Assembly (NCBI GenBank): GCA_020635855.1
Contig: JACJYZ010000004.1
Span: forward strand, 682,001-746,000
Direction of reading: 5' to 3'
DNA length: 64,000 nucleotides
Source: Flavobacteriales bacterium
Lineage (GTDB): Bacteria > Bacteroidota > Bacteroidia > JACJYZ01
The position numbers were made by a program, and so were the translations under genes. Each line of letters begins with the position of its first letter. Position 1 is the first letter of the stretch. Shown piece by piece: positions 18,688 to 27,774 of the stretch. Under the pieces are notes generated by a model that was not told the DNA's origin, did no database searches, and worked only from the letters and a program-made list of their open reading frames with translations.

Positions 18688-18728
18688 GGCAACATCATCA
18701 GAAACAATCAAACCTGAAAAAAACTCCC

Positions 18729-20828
18729 ATGAAATTTCAAACCATATTGCTGGTAGCACTGATCGCCATTGCATCATGTGCATCCGCACAAATAGATCGC
18801 TCCAAGGCGCCGGCACCTGCCCCCGCCAAAGAGATTAACCTTGGAAATTACGAACAGTTCACGCTGGACAACGGCCTGAAGGTGTTCGTTGTGGAAAACC
18901 ACAAACTCCCACGCGTGTCATTCCGGTTGACCGTTGACTACACCCCCGTGATGGAAGGTGACGATGCCGGTTATGTGACCATGGCGGGTGACCTGCTGAA
19001 ACGTGGTACCGAAAACCGCACCAAGGAGCAGATTGACGAACAGATCGATCTCATAGGCGCCAACCTGAATACTTCTTCCGGTGGCATGTCCGCTTCCTGC
19101 CTGAAACAACATGCAGACGACCTGCTGAAGATCATGTCCGACATTCTGCTGCATCCTTCCTTTCCGGAAGCAGAACTTGAAAAGCTACGAACCCAGCAAC
19201 TTTCCGCACTTGCAACTACAAAAGACGATCCGAATTCCATGGCGGAGAATGTTGGGAATGTACTCCGCTTCTCTGCACAACACCCGTATGGTGAAGTAGT
19301 GACAGAAGCATCTGTGAAGAAAATCAATGCCGCACAATGCAGGTCATTCTATGATGCGTATTTCAAGCCCAATATTTCGTACCTGGCCATCGTGGGAGAT
19401 GTGAACCTGAAAGAAGCGCGGACCTGGGCCGAGTCGTATTTCGGTGCATGGAAAAAAGGTGAGGTGAAGGTCGCCCACTACCCGACACCCAAAGGCCCTG
19501 AAAAAATCCGGGTGTGCCTGGTAGATAAGCCGGGAGCTGTGCAGTCGGTGGTGATGGTCACTTACCCGGTGGAACTTACGCCCGGCCATCCTGATGCGAT
19601 CAAGGCAAGCGTGATGAATGCCATCCTGGGTGGCGATGGTTTCTCCGGCAGGCTGATGCAAAACCTACGGGAGGACAAAGCCTATACCTATGGGTCCTAT
19701 TCGTCTTTGCATGCAGATAAACTGATAGGTGATTTTAAAGCTTACGCTCAGGTGCGCAATGAAGTAACTGACAGTGCAGTCACCGAAATTCTGTATGAAA
19801 TCAAGCGATTGAGGGATGAGGATGTACCGGAAGACTTGCTGAAGATGACCATCAACAAACTCAGCGGAAGTTTTGCCCGCTCACTGGAGTACCCGCAAAC
19901 CGTTGCAGGTTTTGCCATATCAAAGGCGATCTATGGATTGCCGGATGATTACTACAGCAGCTATCTGCAGAAACTGGAAAAGATCACCCCAAAAGATATT
20001 CGTGAAATGGCCCAGAAATACCTGCATCCTGACCAGGCCTATATCTTGGTTGTGGGAAGCAAGGATGCTGTGAAAGACAAGTTAACCACTTTTTCCAGTG
20101 GCGGTAAAGTGGAGATGTATGACCACTATGGGGTGGAATTGAAGGATGCCAAGCCGCTTCCGGAAGGGTTGACAGCGCAGAAAGTGATCGATGACTTTTT
20201 GATGGCCATCAGCGGACAGGCTGACGCAAAAAAGGCAGTGAAGGCTTTGGATAAGGTGCAGGATGTTACCATAAAGATGGGTGTGAGTTTACAAGGTCAG
20301 TCTTTCGAGATCAATACCTATAGTAAGAAACCGGGTAAATACGCCATGACATTGGGTAATGAAAACATGACCATTCAGGAACAGAGATATGATGGTCAAC
20401 GCGGTATTTCAAAAAGCATTCAGGGCACTAAGGAAATTACCGGGAAAGAATTGGAAGACCTTAAATACAGTTCATTGTTGATGCCGGAACTCCAATATCA
20501 GAAGCTTGGCTTTAAAGTTGAATTAAAAGGATCGGAACAAATAGATGGCAAAGATTGCTATCTATTGGAAGTCACAGATCCGGCAGGTGGAACTGAGTGG
20601 CAATACTTTGATGCCGGGTCGCACCTCAGAAAACAGATTGTGACCAACCGTGAAACACCGATGGGAAATATCACCCAAACCACCCGTTTTGATGGTTATC
20701 AGGTAGTGGACGGCGTCAAGTTCCCATTCAAAATCAGTCAGAATATGGGACCGCAATCCCTGGAAATGACTGTTACAACAGTTAAATTGAACTCAAATCT
20801 GCCCGACTCCACTTTTAAAGTCGATTGA
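18729..20828 (+). CDS. M16 family non-catalytic subunit with extra C-terminal domain
   Basis: This 699-residue exported protein has a signal ending near ASCASAQ; the Cys could also be a lipobox. Residues about 40-465 carry the two M16 core halves, but the HxxEH motif is absent: the equivalent stretch reads TMAGDLLKRG. This matches the inactive partner of an M16 heterodimer. Residues about 490-699 form an additional beta-rich domain (YAMTLGNENMTIQEQRYDG ... DSTFKVD) resembling the LolA-like fold fused to some Bacteroidota M16 proteins. It lies 41 bases after the catalytic subunit gene in the same orientation. Confidence 0.88.
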   Translation: MKFQTILLVALIAIASCASAQIDRSKAPAPAPAKEINLGNYEQFTLDNGLKVFVVENHKLPRVSFRLTVDYTPVMEGDDAGYVTMAGDLLKRGTENRTKEQIDEQIDLIGANLNTSSGGMSASCLKQHADDLLKIMSDILLHPSFPEAELEKLRTQQLSALATTKDDPNSMAENVGNVLRFSAQHPYGEVVTEASVKKINAAQCRSFYDAYFKPNISYLAIVGDVNLKEARTWAESYFGAWKKGEVKVAHYPTPKGPEKIRVCLVDKPGAVQSVVMVTYPVELTPGHPDAIKASVMNAILGGDGFSGRLMQNLREDKAYTYGSYSSLHADKLIGDFKAYAQVRNEVTDSAVTEILYEIKRLRDEDVPEDLLKMTINKLSGSFARSLEYPQTVAGFAISKAIYGLPDDYYSSYLQKLEKITPKDIREMAQKYLHPDQAYILVVGSKDAVKDKLTTFSSGGKVEMYDHYGVELKDAKPLPEGLTAQKVIDDFLMAISGQADAKKAVKALDKVQDVTIKMGVSLQGQSFEINTYSKKPGKYAMTLGNENMTIQEQRYDGQRGISKSIQGTKEITGKELEDLKYSSLLMPELQYQKLGFKVELKGSEQIDGKDCYLLEVTDPAGGTEWQYFDAGSHLRKQIVTNRETPMGNITQTTRFDGYQVVDGVKFPFKISQNMGPQSLEMTVTTVKLNSNLPDSTFKVD

Positions 20829-20904
20829 TAATCAACAAGTTGTATCCAAAAACGGGCATCGTTCATAAGTAGTGGAAAAATCTTTCAGTTTTTCTGCGGT
20901 TTTT

Positions 20905-20936
20905 TTTGGAGATATTGGTGTCGAAACCTAAATTTA
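20905..20936 (+). promoter_or_regulatory. -33/-7 promoter of the HU gene
   Basis: TTTG at 20905-20908 is separated by 20 bases from TAAATTTA at 20929-20936, one base off the TAnnTTTG consensus. Transcription would begin near 20940, leaving a leader of about 45 bases. Confidence 0.55.
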
Positions 20937-20985
20937 CTGGTGTTTCAAACCATTCACCATTATTAATCACTTAAAAAAAAAGATC

Positions 20986-21258
20986 ATGAACAAAGGAGAC
21001 TTGATCAACAAGATTGCCGGTGATGCCGGAATCTCTAAAGCACAAGCTGAAAAAGCCCTGAACTCTTTCATCGATGGTACTGTTAGTGCTGTTAAGAAAG
21101 GTGACAAAGTAACCCTCGTTGGTTTCGGTACTTTCTCTGCTGCTAAGAGAGCTGCCCGCACTGGCCGCAATCCTCAAACTGGTGCTGCTATCAAAATCCC
21201 CGCTAAGAAAGTTGTAAAATTCAAAGTGGGTACTGAATTTGCCAGCAAGGTAAAGTAA
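20986..21258 (+). CDS. HU family DNA-binding protein
   Basis: This 90-residue protein has the usual HU/IHF length. The N-terminal helices read MNKGDLINKIAGDAGISKAQ. The conserved hinge and arm are GFGTFSAAKRAARTGRNPQTG, with the intercalating Pro in RNPQTG. It is a nucleoid protein that binds and bends DNA as a dimer. It is a single gene with its own promoter and terminator. Codon use looks strongly biased (many GCT, GGT and AAA codons), consistent with high expression. Confidence 0.95.
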   Translation: MNKGDLINKIAGDAGISKAQAEKALNSFIDGTVSAVKKGDKVTLVGFGTFSAAKRAARTGRNPQTGAAIKIPAKKVVKFKVGTEFASKVK

Positions 21259-21275
21259 GACGCCAAAACGTTAGT

Positions 21276-21314
21276 GAAAGGCGGATCTGTCACAGGTCCG
21301 CCTTTCTTTTTTTC
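21276..21314 (+). terminator. rho-independent terminator of the HU gene
   Basis: A perfect 10-bp stem (21276-21285 with 21297-21306) is followed by a run of T. It lies 17 bases after the HU stop. Confidence 0.88.
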
Positions 21315-21365
21315 AATGGCATGTTTCTTGCAACCTGTCTACCCGATTAACAAAACGTATTGTAT

Positions 21366-22058
21366 ATGCAATTGAGAACCTTACTTAGTCTCTTCCTTCT
21401 GACCACCCTCCTGCCAATTCATGCACAGGAAAGTGAAAAGCCAGCCAACAAGTCCAAAAAGATGGAACCGATCGTGGTGAACCTGACCGCTGATCGATGG
21501 TTGAATGCACCGAAAGGAATTACGTTTAACGGGCTGCGTTCACGTGGATTCGGATTCAATATGATGTCTGATAAACAATTGGGAAGCAGTGGTCTCAGTT
21601 TCCGCTACGGTTTGGGTATCTCTTCGCACAGCATCGACAGCGATGTGGATTGGTCATCATTGACCGTTGATTCTGTGGAGAACACATCATCCTATACATT
21701 CGATAAACTGCCTTCCAAACTTGAGTACAAAAAGAACAGGTTCGTAACCAGTTTCATCGAAATCCCATTGGAATTTTTGTTCAGGGCCAAGCCTGAGGAA
21801 AGTAAAAAGAGTTTCAAGATAGGTGCGGGTTTCACCCTTGGCTATCTTCTCAGCAGCCACACCAAGTACAAGGACGATGAAAACAAGTCGAAGGACTACT
21901 ACCTGAAAGATCTGTCTCCTTTCCAGTACGGGGCTACGGCCAGAATTGGATACGGACGAACCACGCTCTACGGCTACTACCCACTTTCAAAAGTATTCAG
22001 TGAAGGCGTCGGAAAAGATATTCAGGCATTTTCCGTGGGGTTGTCAATTATGTACTGA
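21366..22058 (+). CDS. outer-membrane beta-barrel protein
   Basis: The ATG at 21366 begins a signal peptide (MQLRTLLSLFLLTTLLPIHA); 230 residues. The mature protein has alternating hydrophobic/polar strands (GLSFRYGLGISSH, IPLEFLFRAKPEE, FKIGAGFTLGYLLSSH) and ends with an aromatic residue (SVGLSIMY), typical of small porin-like barrels assembled by BAM. It overlaps the oppositely oriented PAP2-like gene by 11 bases. The substrate or role is unknown. Confidence 0.75.
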   Translation: MQLRTLLSLFLLTTLLPIHAQESEKPANKSKKMEPIVVNLTADRWLNAPKGITFNGLRSRGFGFNMMSDKQLGSSGLSFRYGLGISSHSIDSDVDWSSLTVDSVENTSSYTFDKLPSKLEYKKNRFVTSFIEIPLEFLFRAKPEESKKSFKIGAGFTLGYLLSSHTKYKDDENKSKDYYLKDLSPFQYGATARIGYGRTTLYGYYPLSKVFSEGVGKDIQAFSVGLSIMY

Positions 22059-22677
22059 TCATCGGCGTCATTGCGGAGATCACCAACCACTCCGATAAGA
22101 CACCCAACACAAAGCCGGCATATACCTGTGCCGGCTTGTGCATTTTTAAAGAGATCCTGGCCGATGCTACCAGCCCTGCACAAATGATCAATACCCCCAA
22201 TAAGGTTCGCAGGTCGGCTCCCAGTTCAAACGATATGCCTATCACCGCCCCAACAAAACCTCCGATACCCGTCATGTGCACACTGATCTTCCACCTCAGG
22301 TTGATCAGCAGTACCAGGATGACAGATAGGGTAGCGCCCAGCTGAAGCAGCATGATGATTCGTGGCAATGGGAGTTTTGCAAGCAGATAGTATGCGGTGA
22401 AATAATAGATGGCTGTTGCCAGGAACGGCAGCCTTCTTTCTTCCTTGGTCTCCATGTGCAGGGTTTCGATCATCCCATTGCGCAACAACACCAGCGCGGT
22501 GATGATGGGCAGCATGACCGTACATAACATCAGGATCGCATAGATCACCAGTTTGCCTTTGGGCAGAATACTGAATGCAACATACGTGTGGGTATGCAAC
22601 AGGATGTAGGATGCCAGCAACGGCATGAACACAGGATGAAACAGGTAGGATATGATCTTGGCGATTCGGTCGGACAT
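22048..22677 (-). CDS. PAP2-like integral membrane protein
   Basis: I chose the ATG at 22677 (MSDRIAKIISYLFHPV), one base after the rpoN stop, so the two are translationally coupled; 209 residues. About five to six membrane helices are visible. KEERRLPF, SVHMTGIGG and HKPAQVYAGFVLG stand where the three motifs of PAP2-type phosphatases would be. The classical second motif PSGH is not exact, so phosphatase activity is uncertain. It may act on undecaprenyl or phosphatidyl phosphates in the inner membrane. Confidence 0.6.
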   Translation of the reverse strand: MSDRIAKIISYLFHPVFMPLLASYILLHTHTYVAFSILPKGKLVIYAILMLCTVMLPIITALVLLRNGMIETLHMETKEERRLPFLATAIYYFTAYYLLAKLPLPRIIMLLQLGATLSVILVLLINLRWKISVHMTGIGGFVGAVIGISFELGADLRTLLGVLIICAGLVASARISLKMHKPAQVYAGFVLGVLSEWLVISAMTPMIST

Positions 22678-22678
22678 C

Positions 22679-24145
22679 TTATAGTTCCTTGCGCAAGCGG
22701 GCAACCGGAATACCCAGTTGTTCACGGTATTTGGCGATTGTTCGCCTGGCGATGTTATATCCTTTTTCTTTCAGGATTTTTGTCAGACGGTCATCCGTCA
22801 AAGGCTTTTTCTTGTTCTCCGCATCAATGCATTCCTGAAGGATCTTTTTGACTTCTCTCGTTGAAACTTCCTCACCGCTGTCCGTTTGCAGGGATTCGGA
22901 GAAGAAGGTTTTCAACAAAAATGTACCGAAGGGTGTTTGTACATATTTGCTGTTGGCTACCCTTGAAATGGTGGAGATGTCCAATTCTACTTTTTCTGCG
23001 ATGTCTTTCAGGATCATCGGTTTCAGCATGGTCTCATCGCCTTCGAGGAAATAATCATACTGGTATTCCATGATGGCTGTCATGGTTTTCATCAAGGTCT
23101 GTTGCCGTTGCTTGATTGCATCTATGAACCATTTTGCTGCATCCAGCTTCTGGCGTACGAACATCACCGCTTCCTTCTGGGATTTGTCGGTCTTGTCTTT
23201 CGTTTTGCTGTATCCTTCCAGCATGTCAGCATAGGTACGACTGACACGCAGATCAGGTGCATTACGGGCGTTCAGGCTCAGGTTCAGTACACCGTCGTTG
23301 TTGTCTATGATGAAGTCGGGTACGATGGTGGGAGATGCCTTGCTGCCTTCAGACACCGTATTGCCTGGTTTGGGATTCAGTTTCAGGATGATGTCGACTG
23401 CCGGCTTCAACTCTTCCTCTGTAATGCCCAGTTTGCGCGCGATCCTGCTATAATGCTTCTTTGAAAATTCTTCGAAATGGTTTCTGATCACCTCCACGGC
23501 AAGCGCCAATGCCATGTCGTGGTTTGATCTTCTTTGCAGTTGTAGCAACAAGCATTCCTGCAGGCTCCTGGCGCCCACGCCGGGAGGGTCCAGTTCCTGG
23601 ATCTCATGCAATACCTCTTCCAGCTCTTCCTTCGTGGTGGATACATTCTGGGTGAATGCCATATCATCCACAATCGCTTCCAGCGGGCGGCGCAGGTAAC
23701 CGTCACCATCCAGACTTCCGATCAGGTGAACCGCAATCTTGTAATGATGGTCGTCCAGCAAGCGCATGCTCAGTTGTGAGATGAGCACATCCTGGAAACT
23801 CAATCCGCCTGTAATAGGTACCTCGCGTCGCTCGTCGTCGGAACTGCTGTTGTTGCTGTTCAGTTTGTAACTGGGAATGTCATCGTCGCTGAGGTAATCG
23901 GAAATATCAAATTCATCCTGGGAGCTGTCGTCACCTCCGTCCTGATCCATGTCATCCTCGTCGTAGTTTTCCTCGCCGATACTTTCTTCCTCGGTTTTGC
24001 CTTCTTCCAGTGCCGGGTTTTGCTCGAGCTCTTCCTTGATCCGTTGGTCCAATGACGCACTGGGTACCTGCAACAGCTTCATTAGCTGAATCTGCTGCGG
24101 GGATAGCTTTTGCAGAAGCTTTTGTTGTAATGTCTGCTTTAGCAT
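22679..24145 (-). CDS. rpoN: RNA polymerase sigma-54 factor RpoN
   Basis: This 488-residue protein has region I at the N-terminus, glutamine/leucine-rich (QQKLLQKLSPQQIQLMKLLQ) and binding core polymerase and activators. An acidic region II covers about residues 50-95. The core-binding domain follows, then a helix-turn-helix (ELDISTISRVANSKYV) and the C-terminal RpoN box (ARRTIAKYREQLGIP) that recognises the -24 element. RpoN needs AAA+ activators, and none is encoded in this window. It is co-oriented with the PAP2-like gene. Confidence 0.97.
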   Translation of the reverse strand: MLKQTLQQKLLQKLSPQQIQLMKLLQVPSASLDQRIKEELEQNPALEEGKTEEESIGEENYDEDDMDQDGGDDSSQDEFDISDYLSDDDIPSYKLNSNNSSSDDERREVPITGGLSFQDVLISQLSMRLLDDHHYKIAVHLIGSLDGDGYLRRPLEAIVDDMAFTQNVSTTKEELEEVLHEIQELDPPGVGARSLQECLLLQLQRRSNHDMALALAVEVIRNHFEEFSKKHYSRIARKLGITEEELKPAVDIILKLNPKPGNTVSEGSKASPTIVPDFIIDNNDGVLNLSLNARNAPDLRVSRTYADMLEGYSKTKDKTDKSQKEAVMFVRQKLDAAKWFIDAIKQRQQTLMKTMTAIMEYQYDYFLEGDETMLKPMILKDIAEKVELDISTISRVANSKYVQTPFGTFLLKTFFSESLQTDSGEEVSTREVKKILQECIDAENKKKPLTDDRLTKILKEKGYNIARRTIAKYREQLGIPVARLRKEL

Positions 24146-24248
24146 AGGTTGCCTGTTACAAAGACATCATTGCGATGCTTAAGGTACGTAATTCGTGGTT
24201 AGATTGATTCAGGCCACCTTAATATAACTCGGGAGGAAGCGGCAATAT

Positions 24249-25655
24249 TTAAAACTCTGCATTTTGTGGTGTTCTCGGAAATGGAATCACATCACGGATG
24301 TTACCCATGCCGGTCATGAAAAGCAGCAAACGTTCGAAACCTAATCCGAACCCGCTGTGCGGAGCGCTTCCGAACCGACGGGTATCCAGGTACCACCAAA
24401 GTTCGTCTTCCGGCAATCCCAATTCGCGTATGCGAGCCAATAACGTGTCATAATTTTCTTCCCGTTGTGAACCGCCAATGATCTCGCCGATGGCAGGGAA
24501 CAACACATCCATGGCACGAACGGTTTTCCCATCCTCGTTCAACTTCATGTAGAAGGCTTTGATCTCTTTGGGATATCCGGTAACGATTACAGGTTTGCCA
24601 TAGTGCTTCTCCACCAGAAATCGTTCGTGTTCCGATTGGAGGTCGCTTCCCCACTCAACCTTATATTCGAATTTTTGACCGGATGCTTTCAGAATGTCAA
24701 CTGCTTCGGTATAGGTGATACGGGCGAATGGCTCTGCAAGAACAGACTCGAGACGTTGGATCAGTTCTTTGTCGTACATGTTGTTCAGGAACTCCAGATC
24801 GTCACGGTAATGTTCAAGTCCTTGGGCTACCAGGAACTTCAGGAAATCTTCCGCCAGGTTCATGTCATCATGAATATCATAAAACGCCATTTCCGGTTCT
24901 ACCATCCAGAACTCTGCCAGGTGGCGGGTGGTGTTCGAATTCTCTGCCCTGAATGTGGGACCGAACGTGTAGATGTCGCTCAACGCAAGTGCACCCAGCT
25001 CACCTTCCAGTTGTCCGGATACCGTAAGTCGCGATTCCTTTCCGAAAAAGTCCTGGGAAAAATCCACGCCGCCATCTTCGGTTTTGGGCGGATTGGCAGG
25101 ATCCAGGGTGGTTACACGGAACATGGCACCGGCTCCTTCCGCATCAGATGCTGTGATAATGGGTGTATGCAGGTAAAAGAAACCACGTTGATCAAAGAAT
25201 TTATGGATGGCCATGGCCATGCCGTGGCGAATCCGCCAAACAGCACCGATGGTGTTGGTGCGTGGCCGCAGGTGTGCAATCTCCCGCAAAAACTCCAATG
25301 TATGCCCCTTCTTCTGCAATGGAAAGGTTTCCGGATCGGCACCACCATATACTTCAATGGCGCCCGCCTGGATTTCAAAAGCCTGACCTTTGCCCATGGA
25401 AGGCACCAATGCACCCGTTACCGAAATGCATGCACCGGTTGATATCGACTTCAGCAATGCCTCAGGAAAATCCGCCACATTCACCACCACCTGGATGGAG
25501 TGTATGGTGGATCCGTCGTTCACGGCTACGAAGTTCACATCTTTACTGCCTCTTTTGGTCCGTACCCATCCTTTGATGTTCACTTCATCCTGGGCCCGGG
25601 CATCCGCAAATAGTTCCTTGATCTTTGAACGCTTGAGTAAAGTTGTTTCAGTCAT
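24249..25655 (-). CDS. asnS: asparaginyl-tRNA synthetase
   Basis: The start is the ATG at 25655 (MTETTLLKRSKIKELFAD), giving 468 residues. An N-terminal OB-fold anticodon-binding domain is at about 20-110 (VNIKGWVRTKRGSKDVNFVA). The class II core has motif 2 (TFRAENSNTTRHLAEFWMVE) and motif 3 (GFGLGFERLLLF) near the C-terminus. It charges tRNA-Asn in the cytoplasm. The gene is divergent from the TetR regulator. Confidence 0.97.
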   Translation of the reverse strand: MTETTLLKRSKIKELFADARAQDEVNIKGWVRTKRGSKDVNFVAVNDGSTIHSIQVVVNVADFPEALLKSISTGACISVTGALVPSMGKGQAFEIQAGAIEVYGGADPETFPLQKKGHTLEFLREIAHLRPRTNTIGAVWRIRHGMAMAIHKFFDQRGFFYLHTPIITASDAEGAGAMFRVTTLDPANPPKTEDGGVDFSQDFFGKESRLTVSGQLEGELGALALSDIYTFGPTFRAENSNTTRHLAEFWMVEPEMAFYDIHDDMNLAEDFLKFLVAQGLEHYRDDLEFLNNMYDKELIQRLESVLAEPFARITYTEAVDILKASGQKFEYKVEWGSDLQSEHERFLVEKHYGKPVIVTGYPKEIKAFYMKLNEDGKTVRAMDVLFPAIGEIIGGSQREENYDTLLARIRELGLPEDELWWYLDTRRFGSAPHSGFGLGFERLLLFMTGMGNIRDVIPFPRTPQNAEF

Positions 25656-25760
25656 GACGACAGCGGTTTTAAGAGGTGCAAAAAAACAACTTTTTATGTG
25701 CATTCACAATGGGAGGCCTCACGGGTAAAAGTACGTACACTGGAAACGTTTTTCATTTTT

Positions 25761-25792
25761 TTTGTTTCCTATGTATTTGGTGCTTACATTTG
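25761..25792 (+). promoter_or_regulatory. -33/-7 promoter of the efflux operon
   Basis: TTTG at 25761-25764 is separated by 20 bases from a perfect TACATTTG at 25785-25792. The predicted transcription start (about 25796-25799) falls on the presumed GTG start codon at 25797, suggesting a leaderless mRNA. Confidence 0.7.
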
Positions 25793-25796
25793 CCCC

Positions 25797-26420
25797 GTGG
25801 AAAAACAGCGGATCAAGATCATACAGAAGGCAGGAGAACTGTTTCTTCGCTGTGGCGTGAGGAGCCTGACCATGGACGACGTGTCCAGGGAATTGGCCAT
25901 ATCCAAAAAGACGCTCTACAAACACGTTTCCGATAAATCAGACCTGGTGCAGCAGGTGATGAAATTTCACCTGGAAGAAGATGAACAGTGCTTTCATGAA
26001 CTGCAGGAAGGAGAACTCAATGCGATTGATGAACTCTTTGAAGTGAGTCGTGCGGTGAGTGAAAAGCTGAGCAGTTTTCATCCGTCGGTGTTGTTCGATC
26101 TGCAGAAATATTATCCCGAAGCCTGGGAACTTTTTCAAAATCATAAAACGGAGTTCATCTACAATTGTATGGCCCGTAACATGGAAAGAGGCATTCAGCA
26201 GGGTTTGTACCGGGATAACCTTAACATCCCGGTCATTGCCAAGATTTACATTGCGCGGATGGACATCGTTTTCAACGCCGATATATTCCCGGCCGATCAG
26301 TTCCGACCCCATGAGGTGTACATTGAAATGCTGCGCTATCACGTGCGCGGCATTGCCAGTGAAAAAGGCATCAAGTATCTCGTCAAGAAATTACAAAATA
26401 TGCAAACCAACCTATTGTAA
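25797..26420 (+). CDS. TetR/AcrR-family transcriptional regulator
   Basis: The N-terminal DNA-binding domain starts at the GTG at 25797 (VEKQRIKIIQKAGELFLRCG), giving 207 residues. The helix-turn-helix reads MDDVSRELAISKKTLYKHV. The C-terminal part is a divergent ligand-binding domain. The first helix of the TetR fold begins right at the GTG, so no later start is possible. Its stop codon overlaps the ATG of the tolC-like gene (TAATG). It most likely represses this efflux operon and is relieved by a transported compound (inference from context). Confidence 0.88.
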   Translation: MEKQRIKIIQKAGELFLRCGVRSLTMDDVSRELAISKKTLYKHVSDKSDLVQQVMKFHLEEDEQCFHELQEGELNAIDELFEVSRAVSEKLSSFHPSVLFDLQKYYPEAWELFQNHKTEFIYNCMARNMERGIQQGLYRDNLNIPVIAKIYIARMDIVFNADIFPADQFRPHEVYIEMLRYHVRGIASEKGIKYLVKKLQNMQTNLL

Positions 26421-27760
26421 TGCGGAAGAATAACATATGGCTTTTGATGCTCCTGCTCACTACAGGCTTCATCGCACGTGCCCAGGAAGGCGGTTCTGCC
26501 TTTTCCCTGGAGCAGGCTGTTCAGTATGGACAGAAAAATAACACACAGGCAAAAAATGCCGGCCTGGATGTGGAAGTGGCCAAAAAGAAAATATGGGAAA
26601 CCACGGCAATGGGACTTCCGCAGATCTCCGGTGAAGTATCATACCAGAATTTTATAGATATCCCGACTTCAGTGGCACCGGCGGAAGCGTTCGGAGGTCC
26701 TGCCGGTGAATTCGTGGACCTTCAGTTCGGTACCACCAACAATGCATCCGCCGGAATCACACTCTCCCAGTTGATCTTCAACGGAACCTATATTGTGGGT
26801 CTTCAGGCAGCAAAAACCTATGCCAAGTTTGCCGACGAACAGAAGCTAAAGGCCGATGCAGATGTACGCAACCTTGTGCAAACATCTTACTACCAGGCAT
26901 TGCAGGCCAAAGCCAGCCAGAAGGCACTGGAAGAAAACCTGGCTACGGTTTCCCGACTCCTGTCTGATATCAAAGCCATGCACGAGAACGGTTTCCTGGA
27001 AGACCTCGATGTTGAAGTCATAACCCTGCAGGAAGCCCAATTGCAAAATGCCGTTGCCAAGTCAAAGGAACTTTCTACCGTTACAACCGATCTGCTGAAA
27101 ATGCAAATGGGCTACCCAGCCGATCAGGGCATTGAACTTACCGATGACCTGGTGGCCCTGGCAGAACAGGCGTCTACAGAAAACCTGGCAGGTGAGGCAT
27201 TTGACATGAACAACAACCCGGATTACAAAATGGCCACGTCAGGAGAGGCATTAACCGCCCTCAACCTGAAAAAGGAAAAGTTCTCACGCTACCCTTCCAT
27301 GGCCGGATTCATCAGCCATTCCCAGAATGCATACAGGAATGATTTCAGTTTCTTCTCATCCGAAGGAAAGTGGTATCCCACCACCGTTGCCGGCTTCAAA
27401 ATAGAGATCCCCATTTTTGATAGCAGGGGACAGGCGTCCCGCATCGGACAGGCCAAACTCGAGTTGGAAAAGGTAAGCAACAACAAACAATTGCTGGCCG
27501 ATAACCTCCGCATGGAATACGTCTCCGCCAAGGCGTCCATGGACGTAGCGGTAGCAGCATTCAAAACCGCCAAATCCAACACAGAACTGTCCGACAAGAT
27601 CCTGAACAAAATGACCATCAAACAAAAAGAGGGGATGGCCACCAGCATGGAACTGACCCAGGCGCAGAACCAACAGATCAATACCCAAATATCATACTAC
27701 GCCGCTGCGGCCGATTTGCTGTTGGCCAAAGCACGGCTTCAAAAAGTACTCAACAAATAA
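26420..27760 (+). CDS. TolC-family outer-membrane efflux protein
   Basis: This 446-residue protein has a signal peptide ending at RAQ. Two repeats of long helices flank short beta segments (SLEQAVQYGQKNNTQAKNAG; later QKEGMATSMELTQAQNQ), the typical outer-membrane efflux protein pattern. It would form the outer-membrane channel and periplasmic tunnel for the RND pump encoded downstream. The start codon overlaps the TetR stop, and a 14-base gap leads to the adaptor gene. Confidence 0.92.
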   Translation: MRKNNIWLLMLLLTTGFIARAQEGGSAFSLEQAVQYGQKNNTQAKNAGLDVEVAKKKIWETTAMGLPQISGEVSYQNFIDIPTSVAPAEAFGGPAGEFVDLQFGTTNNASAGITLSQLIFNGTYIVGLQAAKTYAKFADEQKLKADADVRNLVQTSYYQALQAKASQKALEENLATVSRLLSDIKAMHENGFLEDLDVEVITLQEAQLQNAVAKSKELSTVTTDLLKMQMGYPADQGIELTDDLVALAEQASTENLAGEAFDMNNNPDYKMATSGEALTALNLKKEKFSRYPSMAGFISHSQNAYRNDFSFFSSEGKWYPTTVAGFKIEIPIFDSRGQASRIGQAKLELEKVSNNKQLLADNLRMEYVSAKASMDVAVAAFKTAKSNTELSDKILNKMTIKQKEGMATSMELTQAQNQQINTQISYYAAAADLLLAKARLQKVLNK

Positions 27761-27774
27761 TTCCTTGATTAACC

